Positions 53,868 to 64,000 of a stretch of 64,000 bases of DNA are shown here, in pieces. The position numbers and the translations under genes were made by a program. Origin of the DNA: Globisporangium splendens (taxonomy: Eukaryota; Oomycota; Peronosporomycetes; Pythiales; Pythiaceae); NCBI GenBank assembly GCA_006386115.1, contig VFIW01000051.1, forward strand, positions 248,001 to 312,000, given 5' to 3'. Each line of letters begins with the position of its first letter. Positions within the stretch are counted from its first letter, which is position 1. The notes beneath the pieces were generated by a model that saw only the letters and a list, made by a program, of their open reading frames with translations, was not told the origin of the DNA and did no database searches.

Positions 53868-56800
53868 ATGGGGCTTGAGAGTCGATGGGACCCCGCGCGC
53901 CACGCGCAGGCGGACAGCGCGCTCGCGGACAAGACCGCGTGGCGCACGCTCGCCAAGCCACACAACAACAACAGTAATCACACTAGCCAGCAGACGCTCA
54001 GGAGGATCGCGCACGCGCACGAGACGCTGCGTGTCGCGATCGAGTTTATTGGCCGCACCGCGACGTGGGGGAACGCTGCTGTGTCTCCAATCCCGTTGAA
54101 CGGGAAGGACGGTGCTGCTAACAAGAAACCAAGGTCCCCAAGACGCCAACGACGAGCGAGTTGTACGCTGACGTCTATATCGTCATTTTCGACATCACGG
54201 GAAGAGGAGGAGTCTGAAGAAACCCAACAGGTGAATGCGCTGGACGACGCTGTCCATGCGATCGCGACGCTCACACTCGCAGATCCGTTTCCAGTGACGC
54301 CGACGAGTTGGCTCACGCCATTCGACAACGGAGAAGCAGGTGCTTTAGAGGATGCGAGTAAGACACTGACGTGGAACGCGTACTTTAGCGACAAGGAACC
54401 GCCGGTGATCATCGCGAGCCGACGCGGCGACTTCGAGATGGTCAAACTGCTCATTGAGATCGGCACGTCTGTGGACGTTCGAGGCGAGGACGGTGAGACG
54501 GCGCTGGTCGCTGTGACGCGTTTCGATCGCCCAGACATGGTGCCGCTCCTGATCGACGCAGGTGGCTCTCTTGGCACAGCGACGACGACAACCGCCAGCG
54601 GCGAGCCATCTGGAAAGGACAGCGCGCCGTTGCTGTCCACGACGCTCGAGAAAATTACCGAGCTATGCAAATCGACCGATGAGTTCCAGGACAAATGCCT
54701 GAATGTCGTGGACCGGCTCAAGGATATTTGCGCCCAGCTTTGCGATCTTAACACGGGCAATGATACTAGTGCAGCTACTATTGTTGCTACTGCCCAGGTC
54801 GAGTTCGCGAACGTTGTGTTCCATGTCTGCAAGTTCCTGCTCAAGTGCGAAGCGGAAAACCAGAGCATTATCTCGCGATACATTGGGAGCTGCTCGATGG
54901 CGACGCACCTCCGAGGGTTCCACAAGGAGCTGGACTGCTTCCTTCAAGAGTACAATCTCAATGTAAGTAATCGGGTGCACACCGAGTGGAAAAAGAGCGA
55001 CCCAGAGTACCAGCTAGGGCAGGCGAGAAATGGCGCCTGGGATAATTCTGTGATGACGGAAGACGGCATTGACGCTCCAGCAGCAGACGGTCCGACCGAA
55101 GCAGAGATCGCTGCACACAGAGCAAAGTACGAGAAGTACTTTGCCATGCTGAAGGTGGGTCTTCCTCGACCTGTGGTGGAGCACAAGATGCGTCTGGCTG
55201 GGATCGATCCAATCGAGCTGGACGGTCCGCGAGTTACAATTGCGCCTGCAGGTCCGACCGAAGCAGAGATCGCTGCACACAGAGCAAAGTACGAGAAGTA
55301 CTTTGCCATGCTGAAGGTGGGTCTTCCTCGACCTGTGGTGGAGCACAAGATGCGTCTGGCTGGGATCGATCCAATCGAGCTGGACGGTCCGCGAGTTACA
55401 ATTGCGCCTGCAGGTCCGACCGAAGCAGAGATCGCTGCACACAGAGCAAAGTACGAGAAGTACTTTGCTATGCTGAAGGTGGGTCTTCCTCGACCTGTGG
55501 TGGAGCACAAGATGCGGCTGGCTGGGATCGATCCGAAAGAGTTGGACGGACCCCACCCTGTTTCTACGAACGCTCCAACTGCAGGATCTCTCGTCAACCC
55601 ATCAGCCATAATCAAGAAGGCCAAATCCATCCGCAAGAAGCTTCATTGGGAGGTAAAGCGAAGTCTGTCCGCGCACATTGTTAGCCCTGACAGCCTCTGG
55701 AACTTCCCTATTGTCGAAGACACAATGAGTGAGATCCAGATTTCGCGGGAAAGCAGGGAGATGCTGGAGAAACTCTTCGTCAAGACGATCAACGATGCGA
55801 AAAGTAAGCTCGCTGGTGGCAAGAATAATGCGACAAATGGAGACGATAAAAAGAAGCCGATTACCGCACTGATTGACATGAAGAAGTCGCAGAACATTGC
55901 AATTACGCTGGCGAGAGTGAAGATTCCATTTTCTGAATTGAAACGCGAGATCTTAGCCATGAACTCGGATGTGCTGTCGACCGCGCACTTGAAGTCCTTG
56001 ATGGATATGTGGCCAGATCACAAAGAGCAGGAAGCGATTAATGCGTACGACGGTGACACCTCAATCTTGGGGACGGTGCGTTTTGCCTGCTTTCCATGCT
56101 TTTCTTTCCTTTTATCTGTTGTTTGATTTTGAGATCTGGTTTGCTTTTCTTTTGTTTTGTAGGCTGAATATTTCCTGGTTGAAACGAGAGATGTCCCGTG
56201 CTTTCGAGACAAATTGGGTTGCTTGGTGTTCAAGCAGGAGTTTCCCAGTCGAGTCAACGAACTTCGGTGCGCATATGCGTTTTGGTTACTGGTTTATGTT
56301 GACCAGGTTTTGCTGACAATCGTGTATGAATTGCTGATCGCTTCATTTTCGACATTTGCAGTGACTCGATCCAGCTTTTGATTCGTGGCATTGACCAAGT
56401 CTGCTCGAGCCATGCACTTCGACAATTATTTATTTATATTTTGCAGATCGGCAATTTGCTCAATTTTGGCACTGATGCTGACGAGAGCGCAAGCGCTGGC
56501 GGGTTTTCACTGAGTTCGTTGATGAAGTTATCGCAAACCAAGGCGTTCGTTGGCGAGATCACGTTTTTGCAGTATGTTGTCCAGTGTATTGAGGTGTGTG
56601 CTGCCATGTCTGGATTTGAAAACAACAATACTGCGGTTCTGTGACGCTCACACTTGTGCTTTCTTTCGCATTCTCGAACGATAGCGCGATGTCCCAGCAC
56701 TTGCTCGTTTCTACGATCAGATTAGTCTGATCACCAAGTGCAGTAAGGTCTCTCTTGCTGCGCTGCTGGCAGAGAAAGTGTCGTTGGAAGAAGGATTACA

Positions 56801-57379
56801 ATCCCTGATACACGAAATCCAAGATTTGGTGTCTGAGGCTCACGATGACACAGAGACTGACGCAAGAGACGCGGAGGATTTTGCAACACACGCCACAGAG
56901 GAATTGGCCTCCCTTCATGACCTGCTGCAGCAGCTGAACAAAAGCGTAAGTCCCTTGTCTGGGTGGTCCATACTCTTCCGGACACTCACGAAAGTATCTA
57001 ATCATTGTCTATTTTTCTTTCGTGTGCATTTTAGAAAGCGCGATTCCTGAAATACTTTGAAGAAGAAGACACGACCGACGAACTGGACGTGTTGCTTGGT
57101 CACATCTCTGATTTCACGACGCAGTTTCATCTCGAATACACCAACTACCTCGAAACAAGGCGACAGGAGGAGTTGCTCGTGCTGAAGCAGCGTGCACAAG
57201 CTCTGCGGCGGAGCATGTCGTCCCCAGGGCGGCATATTGCATCTCCTGGTCGCCATATGCCATCCCCAGGGCGTCCAATGTCGTCTCCAGGACGCCGAGT
57301 GACGTCGTCACCTGGGCGAACTATGTCATCCCCAATGACCCGACCGCATATCACGCGCCAGACAAGCCACTCCATTTAG
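53868..57379 (+). CDS. Chimeric formin: ankyrin, helical adaptor module, WASHC3-like repeats, FH2
   Basis: Five exons: 53868-56075, 56163-56266, 56362-56593, 56685-56945 and 57035-57379; 1049 aa. Residues ~178-240 are ankyrin repeats (IIASRRGDFEMVKLLIEIG). Residues ~265-365 form a helical module (DEFQDKCLNVVDRLKDIC, RGFHKELDCFLQEYNLN) like that in the neighbouring kinase gene. Residues 408-565 are three 54-aa WASHC3-like units. The FH2 domain runs ~585-1000 (KKLHWEVKR, KSQNIAITLARV, LFIYILQIGNLLNFG). The tail has SPGR repeats. Intron positions in the FH2 part match those of the formin at 47244-50931, so these two are paralogues with different N-termini. It should act on actin, possibly coupled to signalling by the N-terminus. 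Confidence 0.85.
55089..55574 (+). repeat. Three-fold 162-bp coding repeat
   Basis: Units begin GGTCCGACCGAAGCAGAGAT at 55089, 55251 and 55413. The first two are identical as read. The third differs at a few sites and diverges at its 3' end. Each encodes 54 aa around YFAMLKVGLPRPVVEHKM. Confidence 0.95.
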
Positions 57380-57725
57380 TGGCATCAGACTCTCGAATCC
57401 ATATTTATCGCGCATGCACATACAATTGCTTTTAATATTTCTTTCCGATTATACAAATGCGTTCTAATGACGTCTCGCCTCATCCACAGGTTCCTCCATT
57501 GACGACAGCAATTCAATCAGACAGGCAGAAGGTCGACAGCGCACTTGGGGAAGGTACTGCACAATGCAAGGGCATTGAAGAAGAAGAGACCGCTGGTTTG
57601 ACCCCCCTTCAAATGGTTTTTCTTTTCTTTTTTCTTTTTCTCTAAATGTGTGGCGCGTGAGAAAAGCAGCAAGTGTTTGCGAGTCCTGCAATCTTGCCTC
57701 CAGAACGAGCGCAACTCAGCGAATC

Positions 57726-60700
57726 ATGCGCAAGTTGTGTTCTCACAACTCAAAAGGAGTCGAAGTACGTTGGTCGCTGCCGCTTGCAGTTCGAGTGATC
57801 GCACGAGAGGCTGCCAGAATGGTGTTGAGTCGACAAGTTGGCTCTGGCCACGAGAGTGCGTGTGTCGAGACGATCACAGATGAAGATGACGTGGAAACCG
57901 GAGCACCAGCACGGACGCCACGACGACCAAATGCCAATACTCAGAGCGAACCCAGCACAGCGACACACTGGCCTGTCGACTGTGCGTATCTCACGCCTTG
58001 TCTGACAATGCGTTGGTCTTCCTCGCTTTGTGATTTTTCGTCGCTACGCAGTTGGTGTGCGGATTGCGCAGAGCCCCAGTCGTTCACTGTGTTCTTTGCA
58101 CACCGGCAGATCTCGTTCGTTTTGACAAAGATGGCGACACTGGCAGAAATTGGTGCGTTCGTAAATGCTCGAGATACTAACGAGAAGACAAATGTGGCTG
58201 CGTATTGTGCCCCACCACCGATCCAAGCGAGCAGATGCATTGTTGTTGCTGGGTGGCCACCGTGTTATTGTTCAGAAACGACAACTTTGCTTTTGCCCGC
58301 TATGTTGGCCAAGTCGGACAATCTGCGGAAATCGACCATTGAGGTTTTGGGTATGTGTGCACGGCTTTCGAGTTGCTGGCAAGAGACTTTCTCTGTCCAA
58401 GGTTGTGATCGTTGCGTTGATGGCAGCGTCCAAGCGCTATTCTTCGTCAAAATCACGCCGCATCTGTCCGAGCAAGTGAAGCAGTTTGAGATTGACACAT
58501 TGGGTCTCGACATCGCCCCAGTCGTCCCGGAATGGTTTATCCCCGAACAGGATATTCAAGCGAATGCGCTCCATCAATCCAGAGGTCTGGATATTGTAGA
58601 GCGCCACGGCAAATGGTTGGGTGCGACCGCCATGGTCTCCAAGTCTCAAGCAACCCTGGCAGACTTTGAGAAAAGCGCTACTCGGTGGTTCCAGTGTCGA
58701 CACCCGCACGTGACTAAGTTGTTTGGCGCTTGTCACACGAGCACGTCTCGCTTGTTTGTTTATGAACATTCGCTGAACGGGACCCTGCGCGAGTTTCTGC
58801 AGATCGGGGAAAACAAGAAACTCCAATGGCAAAAAGTCTACGAAGCAGCCCTTGGCCTCCAATATCTTCATCGACGGAAGATTGTGCACGGCGACCTTCG
58901 AAGTGAGAACATCGTGGTGAGCAATGACTTCAGAGCCCAGATCGCTGGACTAGAACACAGAGCGACTCGTTTGGGTCCAGAGTGTCGAGCGTACATGGCC
59001 CCAGAACTTCTACACGGCAAGGGAGTCTCGCTCGCGTCAGACATCTATGCGTTTGGAGTGTGCATCTTGCAATTGATTGCTGAGTCTGCACCAGAAGGGG
59101 ATCGACGGCATAAGGATCAAAATCGGTTTGAATCACAGCTGCTCAATGTGGAGATTGCTCACTGGCAGCTTGTCAACAAAATGACCAAGCCAGGACCAAA
59201 AGATCGGGTGAAAATAATGCATGTTGTCAAGAAGCTTGAGCAACTTGCTAACGAAGAGCGCGACGAAGTTCAAGCAAGGAGTGGGTTTGTTCACTGTTAC
59301 GAAGAAATGCAGATCGAGCGAGGTGTTGATATGGTAAGTTTGCGTCACTGACCTATTCTGTTCGCGGACTGTTCTATCACTGACGCTTGTCCACTTCACA
59401 GTCACAACACGTTGACGTTCGAACGCATATGATCCCACAGATCGCGAAAACCATCCCCAAAGCACTCCAATACCTGCACGAGAAGTGCAAAAGGTGGTCC
59501 AAAATGGAACGGATGACCGAAGATGTGCTGGCGCGGTTGGATGATCTGTACTCGCAACTCAAAAAGATGGAGCACTGTCCAAGGTGGCAGGCAGACGAAT
59601 TTGGGAAAATTGTGTCTCAGTTTTCCAATTGCCTGAAGCCAGCCGTGTCGCCAAGCTCGGTGGATAAAATTGTTCGAAGTCTGAAAGTTGCGACGCTGCA
59701 TCAAACTTTTCACAACAGCTTGGATTTTTATCTAAAGGAGACAAATGCTTTCACGCGAGGTCCGATACACAAGTGGAAGCATAAGTACAGGGATGATCTG
59801 CGCGAGTGGAGCACATGTGCCACTCCCTCAACAACCGACTCAGAAGCGTCCACCAATCAAAGCGATATTGTGAGACTCGTTGACTACCGCACTCGCCCAA
59901 ATGGATTCGCGCCAAGCTCAACCGCTCAGTCGTCTTTTCCGACTGATTTGTCGAAGCCATTGTGGCACTTGCCGCTGAGTGAACCCAGATACAGCGCAGA
60001 CGACCCTATTGCAGAAGGATCGTTTGGGGTGTTGTTTAAAGGAGATTGGCTGAGCTCTCCAATTGTCATCAAGTTTATGGGCTACGAAGGTGATGATGGC
60101 TGCGTCAGCACGAAGCTCTTCTTGCACGAAGCTCAAATATGGTGGCAGCTCAACCACCCCCACGTCATCGAGCTCTTTGGAGCGTGCCATGTCCAAAAAC
60201 GTTACATGGTGTGCGAGTACGCTCCATATGGTACGATGGGGGAGTACTTGAAGCTCGAAGAGAACAAGCACTTGGCATGGGAGAAGCTCTACGAAGTCGC
60301 ACTTGGGTTGCGCTACTTGCACCAGTGCAACATCGTCCATGGCGATCTCAAGTGCGACAACATCCTGATTGGCGCAGACAAGAGAGCGAAGCTGGCTGAC
60401 TTTGGGCTGAGTTCGATTCCAGGTGCTGTCGAAGTTACTGTTTCCCCGAAACATATTGGTGCGGTGCAGTGGAGATCACCCGAGTACCTTGCCGGAGCTC
60501 GACCATCCTTTGCCTCAGATATATATTCGCTCGCGATGTGCATTCTCGAAGTGGTAACCAACGAAATACCATGGGGTAGCACCAGTTTAGCTGCTTCGGT
60601 TGGATATCGAGTGAAAAGAGGAGGGCGGCCAGTCCGGCCAGCAAGGATGACAGACGAGCAGTGGCACTTGGTTGAGCAAATGACGCGCCGGGATCCGACT

Positions 60701-60769
60701 CAGTGCGTACAATTGCCTTATGTCGTTCAGATGCTCTTCGAGTTTGCTCAGGCAGCTTCAAAAAGTTAG
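57726..60769 (+). CDS. TKL-type tandem pseudokinase-kinase protein
   Basis: Two supported exons, 57726-59333 and 59402-60769 (GTAAGT/TTCACAG), 991 aa. The last ~700 residues are solid. First comes a degenerate kinase (HPHVTKLFGACH, HGDLRSENIVV) without a glycine loop and with IAGLEH where DFG belongs, so it is a pseudokinase. A helical module follows (EDVLARLDDLYSQLKK, TFHNSLDFYLKE), then a complete kinase: IAEGSFGVLFKG, IVIKFMG, HGDLKCDNILI, LADFGLSS and SPEYLAG. The first ~200 residues are weakly supported: only GAFVNARDTNEKTNVA looks ankyrin-like, and the repeat then continues in other frames. The true start or extra 5' exons remain uncertain; 57726 is simply the first in-frame ATG. Confidence 0.75.
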
Positions 60770-61432
60770 TATCGTTCAGAGCACAAGTCGTGCGCATGCT
60801 AGTTTCCCATTATTTTCAAGGTATTATTTATCAAAAGCGATGTATGAAATTACAATTTGCCACCTCAGTCGAGCAAGCCTCGTTTCGGTCCTGAGTTCTG
60901 TCGGCTTGCTTTACAGCTTTTGGGATAGATCTAGAGCAGTCTCGGGGGCTAGCTTCGTGAGATCCTTCACCCTTGAATAACTACATGCTGTAGCTGTATT
61001 GGACAACTGGTTTTATAGCCATGCACCATCCACCCAGCTCCTACCTATGCCTCACACTAATAAATTGCAACAGCTTTCAGCTTTTCCCAATCCGTGCAAT
61101 TCTGATTGCGTTGCTTGCGTGTCGATGCATGACACGCCAAGCTTCAACTTCAAGTTGTCAGCTGAACCATCCTGCTTCCATAATTTCTCAACGTTTCCTC
61201 TATAAAGCTACATATTACCATAATTGATAATAACAAAACCAAATCAGCATATGTTTAGTAGGTCTCGAATAACCTGAAAACTAATATTGTCCAAGGTATC
61301 CTCTCAAGAACCCATCCATCCCTTCAAGCTCCACACCACCAAACTGAGGAACCACCCGCGGCATTCCCCCTTCTGGCGCCATTCGCCAATCGACTGCCAC
61401 GCGCCTAAGAAGCCTCCGCATTCAGCTTCCAG
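60770..61432. other. Intergenic region
   Basis: About 660 bp, AT-richer, nothing recognised. Confidence 0.5.
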
Positions 61433-63715
61433 ATGCTGTCCCGCCGTGTGCGTCTCGCGCATTCTCTGCGCCATGCGCTCACGCGTCCTCGCGCCTATTC
61501 CCGACCGTCTCGATGCGCGTACGCGTCCACAACCGCCACGTTCGAAGCGTCCAACGGCAGTCCCGAGTCGATCATCTTCCAGTCGCCACACACGCCAGTG
61601 AATATCCCTGACGGCACGATCTGGGAGATCGCCAAGACGCAGGCGAGCGTCAAAGGCGATCGCAACGCGTTTATCTGTGGCATCACGCAGCAGAACGTCA
61701 CGTTTGACGAGCTCTACCAGCGCGCAAAGCGGCTCGCGGTCGCGCTCGCGGAAGATGGCGTGCGCAAGGGAGATGTAAGCGTGTTTATGAGGAAGTTTGC
61801 ATGAAGAATGGAATGACATATTGACTGTGAATATGTTGGCCAGGCTGTGATTCTGCACTCGTTCAACTGCGTCGAGTATCCGATGGTGGTGCTGGGTACG
61901 CCACTTCATTTTTGCATCTACTTCTTATGCCATGGCATTGACGCTAACGTCGTGTGTTTGCTTGTCGTCTTATCCACAGCGTTGATGGCGCTGGGGGCTG
62001 TCTGCTCGCCGTCGTCGCCCATGTTCCGAGCCCCAGAGCTCGCACTTCAAGCCAAATCGGCCAACGTAAGTCTCGTCAGCAGCGTCTCTCGATGGCTGAA
62101 GTCTGAGATAATACGACCGAGTTGTTTGGTGATGAATACTATATGCAGGCGCGGTATATCATCGCACACAAGGATCTCAAGGACGTCGCCCTCGAAGCCG
62201 CCGACATGGTCGCCATCCAGAAGAAGCACGTGTACACCATGGGTGAGGAAGACGCGCCTAAGCTCAAGAGCGTCAAGTACGTCCACCACCCTCATTTTGT
62301 GAATACTGCTGTGATAGAAAGTATCTGACTGAATATTTTACATTTTCAAGCGAGCTCTCGATGCGTGAGTATGGCCACTTTGAGTTTGAGCCAATCGACC
62401 CGGACTCGAACGTCTTGCTGCCATTCTCCAGCGGCACCACTGGCATCCCCAAGGTTCGTGCGTGCTTGCCATTAGATATCGTCATGCTTTGGGAAACTCA
62501 CAACATGCATCTGTTCACTTTTCTGGGATTTTTGTACAGGGCGTGGCGCTGAGTGCGCGAAATATCTTGACAAACACGTACCAAGTCGACCACGTTGAGA
62601 AACTCGGTGACCACTCACTGGGGCTGCTGCCGTTCTTCCACATCTACGGGATGATGATGATGCATCTCTCGATCGTCCAGGCGACGGCAAAGGTGGTGCT
62701 CCCGCGGTTCGAGCCCGAGTCGTTGCTGAAGACGCTGTCGACGTACAAGGTGTCAGATAATGAGTGCGCTTTATCTCCATTGATTTATTCCGCCATAGTT
62801 TCGCTGACATGGGCATTTTCTGTTTGCTTTTTCAGATCCGCACCGCACACATTGCGCCTCCACTTGCGCTTTTCCTGGCGCATGATCCACTCGTGGAGAA
62901 ATACGATCTCTCGGCGACTGAGTTCGTCGTGTCTGGCGGCGCGCCAGTGGGCAAAGAGCTCGAAAACCTCGTGAAAAATCGCTTGGGCATGACTGTGAAG
63001 CAAATTTATGGCATGACTGAGGCGTCACCTGCCGTCAACTACTGCGAAGACGCGTTCCGCAAGCCGGTAAGTCTCTGTCATCATTGTAGTCTACAAGGAG
63101 CGCTTGATATTCAACGTCTGAAATGTCTGGTGTGCTTATATTCTACAGGGAAGCGTCGGTCGATTGGTGCCCAACACCGAGCTGCGTGTGCGGTGCACGT
63201 CCACGGGCGTGGACTTACCGGCCAATGCGCGAGGTGAACTACTGTACCGCGGTCCGCAGGTGATGCTTGGGTACCTCAACAACCCAGACGCGAACAACAG
63301 CGTGTTTACGGAAGATCGCTTCCTGTGCTCGGGGGATATCGGCTACGTGGACGACGATGGTTTCGTGTTCGTCGTCGACCGTGTGAAGGAGCTGATCAAG
63401 TACAAGGGCCACCAAGTCGCGCCAGCAGAGCTCGAGGATATCCTGAAGCACCACCCAGCGATCGTGGACTCGTGCTGTGTGCGAGGCAGAGATTCTGATG
63501 GACAAGAAGTGCCTAAGGCGTACGTCGCACTGAAAGACAAGAGCAACGCCGCAAAGATCACGGCTGAGGAGATCATGGAATTCGTAGCCGAACGGGTGGC
63601 GCCGTTCAAGAAAGTGCGCCAAGTGGAATTCACGGATACGATTCCGAAGAGCCCCACGGGGAAGACGTTGCGACGCCAGTTGCAAGAGATTGAGAACCAA
63701 AAGCACAGCGCGTAA
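61433..63715 (+). CDS. Acyl-CoA synthetase / 4-coumarate-CoA ligase-like, mitochondrial-type leader
   Basis: Eight exons: 61433-61774, 61844-61895, 61980-62065, 62149-62276, 62351-62453, 62540-62749, 62836-63066 and 63149-63715; 572 aa, all junctions in frame. An Arg-rich leader (MLSRRVRLAHSLRHALTRPR) suggests mitochondrial import. The ANL-superfamily motifs are FSSGTTGIPKG (P-loop, ~228-238, cut by an intron), FFHIYGM, YGMTEASP, GDIGYVDDDGF, VDRVKELIKYKGHQVAPAEL and the C-terminal catalytic Lys556 in SPTGKTLRR. It activates a carboxylic acid as acyl-AMP and then acyl-CoA. 4CL-like members also act on medium-chain acids; the exact substrate is unknown. Confidence 0.92.
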
Positions 63716-64000
63716 AGCTACTGCGATGAGGAATGACTGTGCGTGTGGTTTGTGATTCGTACCTTGAGTATTTGCTGTCTGCGATGATTCTTCAAAAATG
63801 TGATGCATCTGAGGCTGGTTAACTTGTGTCAAATGGCACCCACGCAAGCTGAAAAGTTTGTCTTTCTGCATTTTTTTCATTATCCTGTTTTATGGTGTGC
63901 TTGCTCTATAAAGATTTCGATACTGGGGTTTACTTTTTGTACTGTGCTAGGTGGTGGTGGAGTTTGCGCAGGTACCGGTCACAATCCTCCTGCGACGTCA
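63716..64000. other. 3' flank at window edge
   Basis: About 285 bp after the synthetase. CTCTATAAAGA at 63904 could be a TATA-like site for a following gene. Nothing else seen. Confidence 0.35.

Noticed and set aside
54944..55636. 230-codon minus-strand frame with repeats
   Set aside because: The repeats are the complement of the 162-bp units of the formin.
1..64000. tRNA, rRNA, CRISPR array, insertion sequence or transposon
   Set aside because: No B-box-like GGTTCGAATC with cloverleaf context, no rRNA core, no regular short repeat-spacer array and no transposase or reverse-transcriptase motif were found by eye.

Overview
This is eukaryotic nuclear DNA, most likely from an oomycete (Peronosporales/Pythiales-type). 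Reasons: genes are compact, with short GT-AG introns (about 40-250 bp, often GTACGT or GTAAGT donors). Coding GC is moderate to high. The families are typical of oomycetes: membrane receptor-like TKL kinases, TKL kinases with ankyrin/helical N-termini, ankyrin proteins with the NGHLDIVRFLHE-type repeat, small secreted Cys-rich proteins and GH18 chitinases. No rRNA, tRNA, CRISPR array, insertion sequence or recognisable transposon was seen.

Layout. 1-15.8 kb is an accessory block: a truncated receptor-like kinase (RLK) at the left edge; an RLK-derived, frameshifted, kinase-less paralogue at 4.9-5.9 kb; a membrane-anchored GH18 protein; a broken LMBR1-like membrane protein; and a local expansion of one alpha/beta-hydrolase family (six intact genes and one relic, with a seventh intact copy at 31.5 kb). 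16-30 kb is mostly housekeeping on the minus strand: a Ser/Thr kinase, importin-7/8, cytosolic Hsp90, a polyprenol-kinase-like membrane protein and a ZNF830-like protein without its zinc finger. 32.5-34.5 kb holds two nearly identical DUF1348/NTF2-like genes, head to head, with a strong 29/30-nt hairpin between them. 34.8-47 kb holds a UBE3C-type HECT ligase, an ankyrin protein, a second polyprenol-kinase-like gene, a secreted four-repeat Cys-rich protein and a SPRING (C12orf49) homologue. 47-64 kb, all plus strand, holds two formins that share WASHC3-like repeats, a PTER-like pseudoenzyme with a Cys-rich tail, a pseudokinase-kinase tandem protein and a mitochondrial-type acyl-CoA/4CL-like synthetase.

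The most unusual points are: (i) the second formin carries an ankyrin plus helical module resembling that of the kinase next door, and contains near-identical 162-bp internal repeats; (ii) a recurring element read in gene sense as roughly GAGTGATGRTC lies upstream of several hydrolase genes, Hsp90, one polyprenol-kinase-like gene and, through the two hairpin arms, both DUF1348 genes; (iii) there is a concentration of decaying genes in the left third.

Intron/exon models were built by eye from reading frames, family conservation and splice-site consensus; all junctions reported keep the frame. Coordinates for multi-exon genes are outer bounds, with exons listed in the evidence. Where no upstream ATG exists, the first in-frame ATG consistent with paralogues was chosen.
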